Positions 25,949 through 36,065 of a stretch of DNA of 64,000 nucleotides are shown here, in pieces (position 1 is the first letter of the stretch; each line of letters begins with the position of its first letter). The stretch spans positions 558,001-622,000 of the forward strand of contig CANMTD010000001.1 of assembly GCA_947500775.1 (NCBI GenBank). The letters are read 5' to 3'. Source of the stretch: an uncultured Paracoccaceae bacterium (GTDB lineage Bacteria > Pseudomonadota > Alphaproteobacteria > Rhodobacterales > Rhodobacteraceae). The position numbers and the translations under genes were made by a program. Under the pieces are notes generated by a model. The model was not told the DNA's origin. It saw only the letters and a list, made by a program, of their open reading frames with translations, and did no database searches.

Positions 25949-26040
25949 GCGGGGCAGAGGCGGGGCTGCACCTAGCCCCGGCGCCAGTACCGGATATCGG
26001 TTCTGTCAGAGAAGTGGGCGCCATCCAAGTCACGCCACAT

Positions 26041-26127
26041 GCCTGAGCCTTGGCTCAGGCAGCGCCCGAACCGCCCCACGGGGCGGGCGCTTCTCGCCCA
26101 CCCCTCGGTTCGGGCGCGGTCTGTTTT
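26041..26127 (+). repeat. Structured repeat R3 (copy 3 of 3)
   Basis: Hairpin GCCTGAGCC-TT-GGCTCAGGC (perfect 9 bp), then GCGCCCGAACCG (26062-26073) fully complementary to CGGTTCGGGCGC (26106-26117), enclosing CCGCCCC/GGGGCGG and GGGCGCTTCTCGCCC. A T7 run at 26124 gives it terminator character for the + strand gene. A separate GC stem (26135-26154) follows before glyA. Confidence 0.82.
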
Positions 26128-26161
26128 TTTAGGGGGCGGGGGCTGCCCCCCGCCTGCCGGA

Positions 26162-27457
26162 TCACAGGCCCGGATAGATCGGGAAGTTGTTGCACATCAC
26201 CTCGACCTCGGCCTTGACCTTGGCCTCGACTGCGGCGTTGCCCTCTTCGCCGTTTGCGGCCAGCCCGTCGGTGACCTCGACGATCCAGTCGGCGATCTGG
26301 CGGAACTCGGGTTCGCCAAAGCCGCGGGTGGTGCCGGCCGGGGTACCCAGACGGATGCCCGAGGTGACCATCGGTTTTTCCGGGTCAAACGGGATGCCGT
26401 TCTTGTTGCAGGTGATATGTGCCCGCCCCAGAGCCTTTTCGGTGGCGTTGCCTTTGACGCCCTTGGGGCGCAGGTCGACCAGCAGCACATGGGTGTCGGT
26501 CCCGCCTGTCACGATGTCCAGCCCGCCTTTCATCAGCTGGTCGGCCAAAGCCACGGCATTGGCGCGCACCTGCTGTTGATAGACCTTGAATTCGGGGCGC
26601 AGGGCTTCGCCAAAGGCGACGGCCTTGCCTGCGATGACATGCATCAGCGGGCCGCCCTGAATGCCGGGGAAAATGGCCGAGTTCACCTTTTTGGCGATGG
26701 TTTCGTCATTGGTCAGGATCATGCCGCCGCGCGGTCCGCGCAGGGTTTTATGGGTGGTGGTGGTGGCCACATGCGCATGCGGGAAGGGCGAGGGGTGTTC
26801 GCCCGCCGCCACCAGACCGGCGAAATGCGCCATATCCACCAACAGATAGGCCCCCACGCTGTCGGCGATTTCGCGCATCCGGGCGAAATCCACCTGACGC
26901 GGAATGGCCGAGCCGCCGGCGATCAGCATCTTGGGCTGATGTTCGGTGGCCAGTTCCTGAATCTGGTCATAGTCGATCAGGCTGTCCTGTTTGCGCACGC
27001 CGTATTGCACCGCGTTGAACCATTTGCCCGACTGGTTGGGCTTGGCGCCGTGGGTCAGATGCCCGCCCGCGTCCAGCGACATGCCCAGAATGGTGTCGCC
27101 CGGTTGCAGCAGCGCGGTATAGACGCCCTGGTTGGCCTGGCTGCCGGAATTTGGCTGAACGTTGGCGAAACCGCAGCCGAACAGCTGCTTGGCCCGGTCG
27201 ATGGCCAGTTCTTCGGCGATATCGACATATTGGCACCCGCCATAGTAACGGCGGCCGGGGTAACCTTCGGCGTATTTGTTGGTCAGGACGCTGCCCTGCG
27301 CCTCCATCACGGCGCGGCTGACGATGTTTTCCGATGCGATCAACTCGATCTCGTTGCGCTGACGGCCAAGTTCCAGACCGATCGCTTTGGCGATCTCGGG
27401 GTCACGGGAGGCAAGGCTTTCGCTGAAAAAGCCACTGTCGCGGTGCTGTACGGTCAT
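26162..27457 (-). CDS. glyA: Serine hydroxymethyltransferase
   Basis: 431 residues. PLP enzyme that interconverts serine and tetrahydrofolate with glycine and methylene-THF. Key segments: [48 protein letters not shown], and the Schiff-base lysine in [14 protein letters not shown]. The ATG at 27457 has AAGGAG upstream on the minus strand; an upstream Met (27493) is not conserved. Divergent from NAD kinase; a palindrome lies in the shared promoter region. Confidence 0.97.
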   Translation of the reverse strand: MTVQHRDSGFFSESLASRDPEIAKAIGLELGRQRNEIELIASENIVSRAVMEAQGSVLTNKYAEGYPGRRYYGGCQYVDIAEELAIDRAKQLFGCGFANVQPNSGSQANQGVYTALLQPGDTILGMSLDAGGHLTHGAKPNQSGKWFNAVQYGVRKQDSLIDYDQIQELATEHQPKMLIAGGSAIPRQVDFARMREIADSVGAYLLVDMAHFAGLVAAGEHPSPFPHAHVATTTTHKTLRGPRGGMILTNDETIAKKVNSAIFPGIQGGPLMHVIAGKAVAFGEALRPEFKVYQQQVRANAVALADQLMKGGLDIVTGGTDTHVLLVDLRPKGVKGNATEKALGRAHITCNKNGIPFDPEKPMVTSGIRLGTPAGTTRGFGEPEFRQIADWIVEVTDGLAANGEEGNAAVEAKVKAEVEVMCNNFPIYPGL

Positions 27458-27537
27458 CAAAAACTCTCCTTCAAGGCGGCTGATCTGGCCCATTGGCGCC
27501 GGTCATATCGGAAAGCGGGGTACATCAAAAGCATGTA

Positions 27538-27555
27538 AAGCGACTTATGTCGCTT
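27538..27555. promoter_or_regulatory. Palindrome upstream of glyA
   Basis: AAGCGAC-TTAT-GTCGCTT is a perfect 7-bp inverted repeat 80 bp before the glyA start and 80 bp before nadK. It is AT-rich in its centre and has no T-run, so it looks like an operator. The regulator is not known. Confidence 0.5.
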
Positions 27556-27634
27556 ATGATACGCCATTATCGGCCCCTTGTGTTTCCCATCGGCGCGCGC
27601 GATGACTTTTGGAAACGGAATGAAAAGGCACGAT

Positions 27635-28402
27635 ATGCCCATGACACGCAAAATCGCCTTTATGGCCAGCGACACCCCCATCGCCCAAGAGGCCTGCCGC
27701 CACCTGTCCAAGGAATACGGCAATGTCGCCCCCGACGCGGCCGAGGTGATCGTGGCGCTGGGCGGCGACGGGTTCATGCTGCAGACCCTGCATGGCACCC
27801 AGCATCTGGACACGCCGGTCTATGGCATGAACTGCGGCACCGTCGGGTTCCTGATGAATGAATATATCGAACCGGGGTTGATGGAACGTCTGGCCCAAGC
27901 CGAGGAAGAGGTCATTCACCCGCTGAAAATGCGGGCGATCTGTGCCGACGGCACCATCGACACGGCGCTGGCGATCAACGAGGTGTCCCTGCTGCGCGCG
28001 GGGTCGCAGGCGGCCAAGTTGCGCATATCGGTGGATGGCCGGGTGCGGATGGAGGAACTGGTCTGCGACGGGGCGCTGTTGTCGACGCCCGCCGGATCGA
28101 CGGCATACAACTATTCGGCGCATGGTCCGATCCTGCCGATCGGATCGGATGTTCTGGCCCTGACCGCGATGTCTGCCTTTCGCCCCCGGCGCTGGCGCGG
28201 CGCGCTGTTGCCCAGTTCGGCCACGGTGCGGTTCGACGTGTTGCAGCCCAAGAAACGGCCGGTGATGGCCGATGCGGACGGGCGTTCTTCGGGGGTGGTG
28301 GTGTCGGTCGAAATCAGCAGCGACCCATCGGTGAAACATCGCATCCTGTTCGATCCCGGTCACGGGCTGGAGGAACGGCTGATCCGCGAACAATTCGTCT
28401 AG
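27635..28402 (+). CDS. nadK: NAD kinase
   Basis: 255 residues. The diacylglycerol-kinase-like motif is [35 protein letters not shown] and [19 protein letters not shown] are the NAD-binding and catalytic parts. Phosphorylates NAD to NADP. Two close ATGs exist (27635, 27641); AAAAGG upstream favours 27635. Convergent with the response regulator, with only one base between them. Confidence 0.93.
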   Translation: MPMTRKIAFMASDTPIAQEACRHLSKEYGNVAPDAAEVIVALGGDGFMLQTLHGTQHLDTPVYGMNCGTVGFLMNEYIEPGLMERLAQAEEEVIHPLKMRAICADGTIDTALAINEVSLLRAGSQAAKLRISVDGRVRMEELVCDGALLSTPAGSTAYNYSAHGPILPIGSDVLALTAMSAFRPRRWRGALLPSSATVRFDVLQPKKRPVMADADGRSSGVVVSVEISSDPSVKHRILFDPGHGLEERLIREQFV

Positions 28403-28403
28403 G

Positions 28404-29789
28404 TCAGTCGCCGCCGGAGCTGTTTTTCAACCAGGCTTCGCGTTTGCGGTACAGGGTCGAGGGCGACACATCCAGCACCCGCGCGGCCTTGGGCACCGAC
28501 CCGCCGTGGTGGGCGATGGTTTCCTCGATCACCAGCTGTTCGACCTCGGCCAGGGTTTTGCCAACCAGGCCGTCCAGCGTGATATGGGGTTTATCTGATG
28601 CGCCTGCGGTTGGTGCCTGACCCGTTTCGCGGGCATGGTGCAGTTCGATCGGCATCATGTCCAGCGTCACCATCGGGCCTTCGTTCAGCACCACCGCGTG
28701 ACGGACCACGTTCAGCAACTGGCGCACGTTGCCGGGCCAGTCCAGCCGCCGGAACAGGGTTTTGACATCTTCGGTGAACCCGGTGAACTGGCGGTGTTCT
28801 TCTTGCGAAAAACGGGCCAGCGCGTTTTCGGCAATTTCGATCACATCCTCGCCGCGTTCGCGCAGGGGGGGCAGGTGGATGGGCACCACATGCAGCCGGT
28901 AATACAGGTCTTCGCGGAACCGGCCGCGGCGGACCTCTTCCAGCGGGTCGCGGTTGGTCGCGCAGATGATGCGCACATTCACCTTGCGCGGATGCGAGGC
29001 GCCCACCGGTTGGATGGTCGAGGTTTGCAGGAACCGCAGCAGCTTGGTCTGCAGGTTCAGGTCCATTTCGCAGATTTCGTCCAGAAACAGGGTGCCGCCG
29101 TCAGCCACGGTGGCGGCCCCCGGTTTGTCGGCGATGGCGCCGGTGAATGAACCTTTGAGGTGGCCGAAGACTTCGGATTCCAGAAGATCGCTGGGAATGG
29201 CGCCGCAGTTCAGCGGCACAAACGGCCCGTTGGCCCGCAGCGATGCCTTGTGCACCTCTTGCGCGCAAATCTCTTTGCCGGTGCCGCTTTCGCCCGAGAT
29301 GAAAACCGACGCCATGGAACGACCCACGGATTGTATGCGGTCATAGACCTTTTCCATGACCGGCGAATTGCCGACAAAATCCGAGGCGCGGCCCGACCGG
29401 GTTTTCTTGCCCGAGCCGTTCAGGCGGGCGCGATCGGCCAGCGCATTGTCGACGGTATGCAGAAACCGCTGTTCGTTGAAGGGTTTCAACAGGAAATCAT
29501 AGGCCCCGCCGCGCATCGCCTCGACCGCGCGATTGATCGATCCGTTGGCGGTGACCACGATCACATTGGTGTCTTCCTGAATGTCCAGAAAATCCTGCAT
29601 CAGGTCCAACCCGCTGCGGTCCGGCAACATCAGGTCCAGCAAGACCACATTGGGGTGCAATTCGCGAAACTTGTTCAGCCCCTCTTCGGCGGTGCCTGCC
29701 GACACCACATCGTGCCCCGCGCTGCGCAGCACGTTTTCATAGACCATTTGAAGTGATGGGGTGTCTTCGATCAACAGAAGCGGCGTCAT
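28404..29789 (-). CDS. Sigma-54-dependent response regulator (NtrC/LuxO type)
   Basis: 461 residues: receiver (1-120, phospho-acceptor Asp52 in VVLLDLMLPD), AAA+ domain (about 140-370) with Walker A GESGTGKE and Walker B GGTLFLDEI, and a Fis-type HTH at the end (GSVPKAARVLDVSPSTLYRK). The sigma-54 contact loop reads GSFTGA instead of the usual GAFTGA. Overlaps the upstream hybrid kinase gene by 4 bp (ATGA), so the two are a cognate pair. Expected output is activation of sigma-54 promoters; targets are unknown. Confidence 0.92.
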   Translation of the reverse strand: MTPLLLIEDTPSLQMVYENVLRSAGHDVVSAGTAEEGLNKFRELHPNVVLLDLMLPDRSGLDLMQDFLDIQEDTNVIVVTANGSINRAVEAMRGGAYDFLLKPFNEQRFLHTVDNALADRARLNGSGKKTRSGRASDFVGNSPVMEKVYDRIQSVGRSMASVFISGESGTGKEICAQEVHKASLRANGPFVPLNCGAIPSDLLESEVFGHLKGSFTGAIADKPGAATVADGGTLFLDEICEMDLNLQTKLLRFLQTSTIQPVGASHPRKVNVRIICATNRDPLEEVRRGRFREDLYYRLHVVPIHLPPLRERGEDVIEIAENALARFSQEEHRQFTGFTEDVKTLFRRLDWPGNVRQLLNVVRHAVVLNEGPMVTLDMMPIELHHARETGQAPTAGASDKPHITLDGLVGKTLAEVEQLVIEETIAHHGGSVPKAARVLDVSPSTLYRKREAWLKNSSGGD

Positions 29790-31327
29790 TTTCCCCCCTC
29801 GCCAAACCGGCTGGCAAACTCATCTGCCAGACGCAGGGTCACGGTATTCACGGATTCTATAATCAATGGGCCCAGATTATGCACAAGATTTTCTGCTTTG
29901 TGGTGGGCGGCGGCATTCAGCCGATCAGCCATATCCTGTAACGAGTCCGCCCCGATCGCCCCGGCCAGCGATATCAGAACATGGGTGCGGCCGCGTATCT
30001 GGGCGTAATCGGTGGTTTCCAACCCGGTGACGATCCCCTGACGCACGGTTTCAAAATCCTGACGCAGCCGCAGCAACAGCTCGCGCCCGCCTTCGGCCCC
30101 GGCCAGCGCCAGCAGCCGGTCCAGATGCAGCGCATCCACCGGGGCGGCCCTTGTATCGACAGGCCGGGGGCCTTCGTCCAGCGGACCCGCCCGTTTTTGC
30201 ATGACGCCGATGATCGCCTCGCCAAAGGCTTCAAGGCTGAGGATCGGCTTTGCCAGAATACCGTCTGCCCCGGCTTCGTAAATCCCGTCGCGGTTCGCGC
30301 TGAGCACATAGGCGGTGATGGCCAGAACAGGCAATTGGCTGGCGTCAGGGCCGATGCGGCGCAGGGCCCGGATCAGATCAAGCCCCGACAGGCGTGGCAT
30401 TTCGATGTCGATCAGCGCCAGATCGAAGGGCTGGGTATGCAGCTGCTCCAGCGCCTCTTGCCCATCGCTGGCCACGACGCAATCGGCCCCCAGCGTTTCC
30501 AGCATCTGCCGGATCAACAGCTGGTTGGTCGGGTTGTCTTCGGCCAGCAGAACGCAATGGCCCGACAGATCGGGCAGGTCGGCCGCGATGGCGGGGGCGT
30601 TCACCCCGGGCGCCCAGGCGGCGCGGGGCAGCGACAGCACAATCTCGGCGCCGCCGTCAGGGTGATTTCCAACCTCCATCCGGCCGTTGATCTGTTTGGC
30701 CAGATTGCGGACGATATGCAGCCCCATGCCGCTGCCGGGTGTCACGTTGTCGGGGGCGCGGCCGTGCAGTTCGAACAGACGCGCCAGCGCGCCGTCGCTG
30801 AAGCCGGAACCGGTATCGCGGACGCTGAAACACAGGGTTTCCTGCGCGCTCATTTTGACGGTCAGGGTCACCGTGCCGTTGCCGCCGTATTTCATCGCGT
30901 TGCCGATGACATTGGCCAGAATGCGATCCAGCGCATTGCGATCGGTGCCGATCGTCGCGGGCAGGTCGTCGTGTTTGACAATGCTGAAAGACAGCCCCTT
31001 TTCGCGGGCATGCGCCGACCAGCGGGCATGCAGCGTGTCCAGAAGCGGGGCCAGTTTCTGACCGTGTCCGTTATTGGCGTCGGTGCTGGTTTCGCCGGTC
31101 AGCAGGGCCAGGGCTTCGTCGGTCAGCCGGGCCAGCTGTTCGCTTGCGCTGCGAACACGGTCAAGTTGTTGTCGAGAGGCGGAATCCAGCGCAGAGAGAT
31201 CGGCAAGCGACAGCCCACCCATGATGTCGGCCACCGCGTTTCGGATATCGTGCCCTAGCAGCGCGGCGCGCTCTCGCATGCGTATCTCATTTCGTAAATC
31301 AGAAGGGGGAGCGCCGGGCTTATTCAC
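29786..31327 (-). CDS. Soluble hybrid histidine kinase (HisKA-HATPase-REC-HPt)
   Basis: 513 residues, no membrane segment and no recognised N-terminal sensor domain. Phospho-His26 in LLGHDIRNAVADIMGG; the ATPase has NVIGNAMKYGG, RDTGSGFSDG and GSGMGLHIV; the receiver is about residues 258-375 (LIDIEMPRLSG); the C-terminal HPt has RGRTHVLISLAGAIGA. A full His-Asp-His relay in one chain implies phosphotransfer to the adjacent NtrC-type regulator. The signal must come through a partner protein or the short N-terminus. Confidence 0.88.
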   Translation of the reverse strand: MNKPGAPPSDLRNEIRMRERAALLGHDIRNAVADIMGGLSLADLSALDSASRQQLDRVRSASEQLARLTDEALALLTGETSTDANNGHGQKLAPLLDTLHARWSAHAREKGLSFSIVKHDDLPATIGTDRNALDRILANVIGNAMKYGGNGTVTLTVKMSAQETLCFSVRDTGSGFSDGALARLFELHGRAPDNVTPGSGMGLHIVRNLAKQINGRMEVGNHPDGGAEIVLSLPRAAWAPGVNAPAIAADLPDLSGHCVLLAEDNPTNQLLIRQMLETLGADCVVASDGQEALEQLHTQPFDLALIDIEMPRLSGLDLIRALRRIGPDASQLPVLAITAYVLSANRDGIYEAGADGILAKPILSLEAFGEAIIGVMQKRAGPLDEGPRPVDTRAAPVDALHLDRLLALAGAEGGRELLLRLRQDFETVRQGIVTGLETTDYAQIRGRTHVLISLAGAIGADSLQDMADRLNAAAHHKAENLVHNLGPLIIESVNTVTLRLADEFASRFGEGGK

Positions 31328-31466
31328 CCGACGCTCCTCTGTCTGTTAACAATTTCTGCACGTCGCAGGGTACTCGCATAAGTTGTACCCCTTTTTTCTA
31401 CAGTAGATTGGGGTCGTTCTCCAACCTGTCTAAAGGGTCAGGTCGTTAAGGATGATCCGGCGACAA

Positions 31467-33359
31467 TTATGCGGCAGGGTATCCCAGTGTTTTCAAAGCA
31501 TCGGCAATCTCGTCCAAAATGGCGGGATCATCAATGGTTGCAGGCATCTTGAAAGAATCGCCATCCGCGATCTTAACCATGGTGCCGCGCAGAATCTTGC
31601 CCGACCGGGTCTTTGGCAGGCGGTCCACAACGCAGGCGAGTTTGAAGGCGGCCACCGGGCCGATCTGATCGCGGACCAGTTTGACGCATTCGCGGGTCAC
31701 ATCCGCGGCGTCACGACCGTTACCGGTATTCAGGCAGACAAAGCCCATGGGCAGCTGTCCTTTCAACGAATCCGAGACCCCGATCACGGCACATTCGGCG
31801 ACGTCCGGGTGGCTGGACAGCACCTCTTCCATCGCGCCGGTGGACAGGCGGTGCCCGGCCACGTTGATCACGTCATCGGTGCGCGCCATGATATACAGGT
31901 AATCGTCATTGTCGATATAGCCTGCGTCGCCGGTTTCATAATAGCCGGGGAAGTGGTTCAGATAGCTTTTGCGATACCGGTCTTCGGCGTTCCACAGGGT
32001 CTGCAACGTGCCCGGCGGCAGCGGCAGTTTCACGGCAATGGCCCCCATTTCGCCCTTGGGCATCGGGTGGCCGCCTTCGTCCAGAATCTGAACGTCATAG
32101 CCCGGCATCGCAACCGAGGGCGATCCCAGCTTGACCGGCAGGGTTTCGATCCCCAGCGGGTTGGCGGCGATGGCCCAGCCGGTTTCGGTCTGCCACCAAT
32201 GGTCGATCACCGGCACGCCAAGATGATCCTGCGCCCAGGTGATGGTGTCGGGGTCGGCGCGTTCGCCGGCCAGATAGACCGCCTTAAGCTCCGACAGGTC
32301 GTATTTCTTGACGAATTCGCCATGCTGGTCTTCGCGTTTGACGGCGCGGAACGCGGTGGGGGCGGTGAAAAAGCTTTTGACCTTATGTTCCGAGATGACC
32401 CGCCAGAAGGTGCCCGCATCCGGCGTGCCCACGGGTTTGCCTTCGAAGACCACGGTGGTGTTGCCATGCACCAGCGGACCATAGCAGATATAGCTGTGGC
32501 CAACGACCCAGCCCACGTCCGAGGCGGCCCAGAACACATCCCCCGGATCGACGTTATAAAGGTTCTTCATCGTCCAGTTCAGCGCGACCAGATGGCCGCC
32601 GGTGGGGCGGACAACGCCCTTGGGCTGGCCGGTCGTGCCCGAGGTATACAGGATATAGGCTGGGTGGTTGCCTTCGACGGGCACACAGTCGGCAGGCTCG
32701 ACCCCGTATTGGAAGCCGTGCCAGTTGAAATCGCGGCCTTCTTCCAGATGGGCGACTTCCTGTTCGCGCTGATAGATGACGCAGAAATCGGGTTTGTGGC
32801 TGGCCTGTTCGATGGCCCCGTCCAGCAGCGGTTTGTAGTGCACGACCCGCCCGGGTTCGATCCCGCAGGACGCGGCGATGATGCATTTCGGTGTGCAGTC
32901 GTCGATCCGCACCGCCAGTTCATGGGCGGCAAAGCCGCCGAACACTACCGAATGGACCGCGCCCAGCCGGGCACAGGCCAGCATCGCCTCCAGCGCTTCG
33001 GGGATCATCGGCATATAGATGATGACGCGGTCGCCTTTTTCGACGCCTTTGGCGCGCAGGGCACCGGCCAATGTGGCCACCCGGTTGCGCAGCTCGACGT
33101 AAGAGATTTCGCGCTTGGTATGGGTGACCGGGCTGTCATGGATGATGGCGGTCTGTTCGCCGCGCCCGGCCTCGACATGGCGGTCGACGGCGTTCCAGCA
33201 GGCGTTGACCATGCCGTCAGAGAACCATTCGTAAAGGGGGGCGTTATCGTCGAACAGGGCCTTGGTCGGCGGCACATCCCAGTCGATCGCCTTTGCGGCC
33301 TCCATCCAGAACCCTTCGGGGTCCTTTTTCCATCCCTGATAAATCTCGGCGTATGACAT
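31467..33359 (-). CDS. prpE: Propionyl-CoA synthetase
   Basis: 630 residues, acyl-adenylate-forming enzyme. AMP site YTSGTTGQPKGVV, WWQTETGW, and the C-terminal lysine region RLPKTRSGKILRGTMVKIAD. The start YAEIYQGWKKDPEGFWMEAA and overall length fit PrpE rather than acetyl-CoA synthetase (which is about 650 residues and starts differently). Activates propionate to propionyl-CoA. With MeaB elsewhere in the window this fits the methylmalonyl-CoA route. ATG at 33359 chosen, since residues before it are not conserved. Confidence 0.88.
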   Translation of the reverse strand: MSYAEIYQGWKKDPEGFWMEAAKAIDWDVPPTKALFDDNAPLYEWFSDGMVNACWNAVDRHVEAGRGEQTAIIHDSPVTHTKREISYVELRNRVATLAGALRAKGVEKGDRVIIYMPMIPEALEAMLACARLGAVHSVVFGGFAAHELAVRIDDCTPKCIIAASCGIEPGRVVHYKPLLDGAIEQASHKPDFCVIYQREQEVAHLEEGRDFNWHGFQYGVEPADCVPVEGNHPAYILYTSGTTGQPKGVVRPTGGHLVALNWTMKNLYNVDPGDVFWAASDVGWVVGHSYICYGPLVHGNTTVVFEGKPVGTPDAGTFWRVISEHKVKSFFTAPTAFRAVKREDQHGEFVKKYDLSELKAVYLAGERADPDTITWAQDHLGVPVIDHWWQTETGWAIAANPLGIETLPVKLGSPSVAMPGYDVQILDEGGHPMPKGEMGAIAVKLPLPPGTLQTLWNAEDRYRKSYLNHFPGYYETGDAGYIDNDDYLYIMARTDDVINVAGHRLSTGAMEEVLSSHPDVAECAVIGVSDSLKGQLPMGFVCLNTGNGRDAADVTRECVKLVRDQIGPVAAFKLACVVDRLPKTRSGKILRGTMVKIADGDSFKMPATIDDPAILDEIADALKTLGYPAA

Positions 33360-33551
33360 AAACGGCTCCTCTTTCCGCATACGAATGTATCCAGTCGCCG
33401 GTTTCTATGCGTGCGCAATTGTCGCAAGCAAGAGCGCAGCCTGCGGCACATTCGCATCGCTTGCGCTAACGTTTTGACCAAATGCCGCCGGTTTGCAAGA
33501 TGAATGCGTCGGGCAGGCGGATCGGGACATTTTGTTGCGTTGTCGCGGCGG

Positions 33552-35831
33552 TTACCCGTAGTGGGCCACCGGGGTCCCGGCCAATGCCGACATGTTCAGC
33601 AATCCGCGCGCGGTGATCGACGGGGTGACGATATGGGCGCGGTTGCCCATGCCCATCAGGATCGGCCCGACCTCCAGCCCGCCCGCCCGGATCTTCAGGA
33701 TGTTGCGTATGCCGCTGGCGGCATCGGTATTGGCAAAGATCAGCACATTGGCGGGCCCGTCGATGCGCGAGCCGGGAAAGTTGCGGTCGCGCAGCACCGG
33801 GTCCAGCGCGGAATCCACATGCATCTCGCCCTCATAGGCGAAATCGGGTTGGGCCGCGTCCAGTATTTCCAGGGCCGCGCGGGTGCGAATGCCGGTGTCG
33901 CAGTTCAGGTTGCCGAATTCGGAATGCGAACACAGCGCGACTTTGGGTTCCAGCCCGAACCGGCGCACATGGCGCGCGGCGCCCACGGTGGCCTCGGCGA
34001 TCTGTTCGGGGGTCGGTTCGGGGTGCACATGGGTATCGGCGATGAACAGCGGCCCGTCTTCAAGGATCATCAGGCTAAGCGCGCCGACCGGGTGCAGCCC
34101 GTCGCTGCCAAGCAGTTGGTTGATATAATTCAGATGCCACAGGTACTGACCGAAGGTGCCGCAGATCAGGCTGTCGGCATCGCCGCGATGCACCATCACG
34201 GCGGCAATCGCGGTGGTGTTGGTGCGCATGATCGCCCGGGCCAGATCGGGGGTCACCCCGCGCCGGGCCATCAACTCGTGATAGGTGCCCCAGTAATCGC
34301 GATAGCGGGGATCGTTTTCGGGGTTCACCACCTGAAAATCACTGCCCGCCCGGATCGTCAGCCCGGCCCGTTCCGACCGGCGTTCGATCACCTCGGGGCG
34401 GCCGATCAGGATCGGGCGGTCGGTGGTTTCCTCGATCATCGCTTGGGCGGCACGCAGCACGCGCTCATCCTCGCCCTCGGCAAAGACGATGTTGCGGGTG
34501 GCCTGTGCGGCGGCGGCAAAGACCGGACGCATGATCAGCGCGGATTTGAAGACCGAGCCGTCAAGGCTGTTCTTATAGGCCTCCATGTCGGCGATCGGGC
34601 GGGTGGCGACGCCGGTGGCCATCGCCGCCTTGGCGACCGAGGTGGCAACCACCCCCATCAGCCGGGGGTCGAACGGTTTCGGGATCAGGTAATCCGCACC
34701 GAAGGTCAGCTGTTCGCCCTTATAGGCAGCGGCGGCCTCGGCGCTGGTGGTGGCGCGGGCCAGCGCGGCGATACCGTCGATACAAGCCAGTTGCATCTGG
34801 TCGTTGATCTCGGTCGCGCCCACATCCAGCGCGCCGCGAAAGATGAAGGGAAAGCACAGGACGTTATTGACCTGATTGGGGTAATCCGAGCGGCCCGTGG
34901 CGATGATCGCATCGGGCACGGCTTCGCGCGCCAGATCGGGCAGGATTTCAGGCGTGGGGTTGGCCAGCGCAAAGACGATGGGCCGTTTGGCCATCCGGGT
35001 GACCATTTCGGGCGTCACCACGCGCGGGCCGGACAGGCCCAGAAACAGATCGGCGCCGTCGATCACCTGATCCAGGGTGCGCAGATCGCTTTTCTGGGCA
35101 TAGGCGGCCTTTTGCGGGTTCATATCCTCGGTCCGGCCGTCGTAGACCAGCCCGTGAATATCGCACAGCCAGACGTTTTCACGCTTTACCCCCAGCTTCA
35201 GCAGCATGTTCAGGCAGGCGATGCCCGCCGCCCCGCCGCCGGTCGACACGACCTTGATGTCTTCGAATTTTTTGCCCGCGACATGCAGCGCGTTGGTGGC
35301 GGCCGCGCCCACGACGATGGCGGTGCCGTGCTGGTCGTCGTGAAAGACCGGGATGCCCATCTTTTCGCGGCAGATCTTTTCGACGATGAAACAATCGGGG
35401 GCCTTGATATCCTCCAGATTGATCGCGCCAAAGGTCGGTTCCAGCGCGCAGACGATTTCGGCCAGTTTTTCAGGGTCCTTTTCGTCCAGTTCGATATCGA
35501 AGCAATCGATGTTGGCGAATTTCTTGAACAGGACCGCCTTGCCCTCCATGACGGGTTTCGAGGCCAGCGCGCCGATATTGCCCAGCCCCAGAACGGCGGT
35601 GCCGTTCGACACGACCCCGACCAGATTGCCCCGCGCGGTATAGGACGAGGCGTGCTGCGCGTCATTCTTGATTTCCAGACAGGCCTCGGCCACGCCGGGG
35701 GAATAGGCCAATGACAGATCGCGACCGTTGGCCAGCGGTTTGGTGGCCCTGATTTCCAGCTTTCCGGGCTTTGGGAATGCGTGGTAGTTCAGCGCACTCT
35801 GCCGGGCTGTATCGGTCTTTCCCTCGGTCAT
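33552..35831 (-). CDS. maeB: NADP-dependent malic enzyme (MaeB type, with phosphotransacetylase-like domain)
   Basis: 759 residues. N-terminal malic enzyme (about 1-430): [27 protein letters not shown], and the NADP fold [16 protein letters not shown]-terminal phosphotransacetylase-like domain (about 440-759), which in this family regulates activity rather than catalysing acetyl transfer. Decarboxylates malate to pyruvate with NADPH. A palindrome lies just upstream of the start. Length and order of domains are normal for MaeB. Confidence 0.94.
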   Translation of the reverse strand: MTEGKTDTARQSALNYHAFPKPGKLEIRATKPLANGRDLSLAYSPGVAEACLEIKNDAQHASSYTARGNLVGVVSNGTAVLGLGNIGALASKPVMEGKAVLFKKFANIDCFDIELDEKDPEKLAEIVCALEPTFGAINLEDIKAPDCFIVEKICREKMGIPVFHDDQHGTAIVVGAAATNALHVAGKKFEDIKVVSTGGGAAGIACLNMLLKLGVKRENVWLCDIHGLVYDGRTEDMNPQKAAYAQKSDLRTLDQVIDGADLFLGLSGPRVVTPEMVTRMAKRPIVFALANPTPEILPDLAREAVPDAIIATGRSDYPNQVNNVLCFPFIFRGALDVGATEINDQMQLACIDGIAALARATTSAEAAAAYKGEQLTFGADYLIPKPFDPRLMGVVATSVAKAAMATGVATRPIADMEAYKNSLDGSVFKSALIMRPVFAAAAQATRNIVFAEGEDERVLRAAQAMIEETTDRPILIGRPEVIERRSERAGLTIRAGSDFQVVNPENDPRYRDYWGTYHELMARRGVTPDLARAIMRTNTTAIAAVMVHRGDADSLICGTFGQYLWHLNYINQLLGSDGLHPVGALSLMILEDGPLFIADTHVHPEPTPEQIAEATVGAARHVRRFGLEPKVALCSHSEFGNLNCDTGIRTRAALEILDAAQPDFAYEGEMHVDSALDPVLRDRNFPGSRIDGPANVLIFANTDAASGIRNILKIRAGGLEVGPILMGMGNRAHIVTPSITARGLLNMSALAGTPVAHYG

Positions 35832-35851
35832 CGGTACCCTCCTCGAAAATT

Positions 35852-35869
35852 TAGTTTAATGCTAAACTA
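35852..35869. promoter_or_regulatory. Palindrome upstream of maeB
   Basis: TAGTTTA-ATGC-TAAACTA is a perfect 7-bp inverted repeat 20 bp before the maeB start codon, in an AT-rich patch. Probably an operator overlapping the promoter; regulator not identified. Confidence 0.5.
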
Positions 35870-36065
35870 TATCGTAATTTTGAAGTACGCTTTTTAACCC
35901 GTTCGGGCAAGACGAACCTGCGGCGCATCGGTCATGGTCAGTTTGCACAAAATTTCCGGCCATGCCATCGTTCATCTTCACGGAAACGACGGCGTCGCGC
36001 AGCGGCCAACGGCCCTTGCATCGGCTGGCGCGGCGCAGCACAGTGTGGCGCAGGAGGATTGCTTC

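Noticed and set aside
26039-27538. 499-codon frame opposite glyA
   Set aside because: Mirror of the glyA reading frame; His/Gln-rich without fold; it begins inside the R3 repeat.
31452-35714. Very long antisense frames over prpE and maeB (634 and 736 codons)
   Set aside because: They mirror the codon structure of two well-recognised enzymes, have no ribosome sites and no known motifs.
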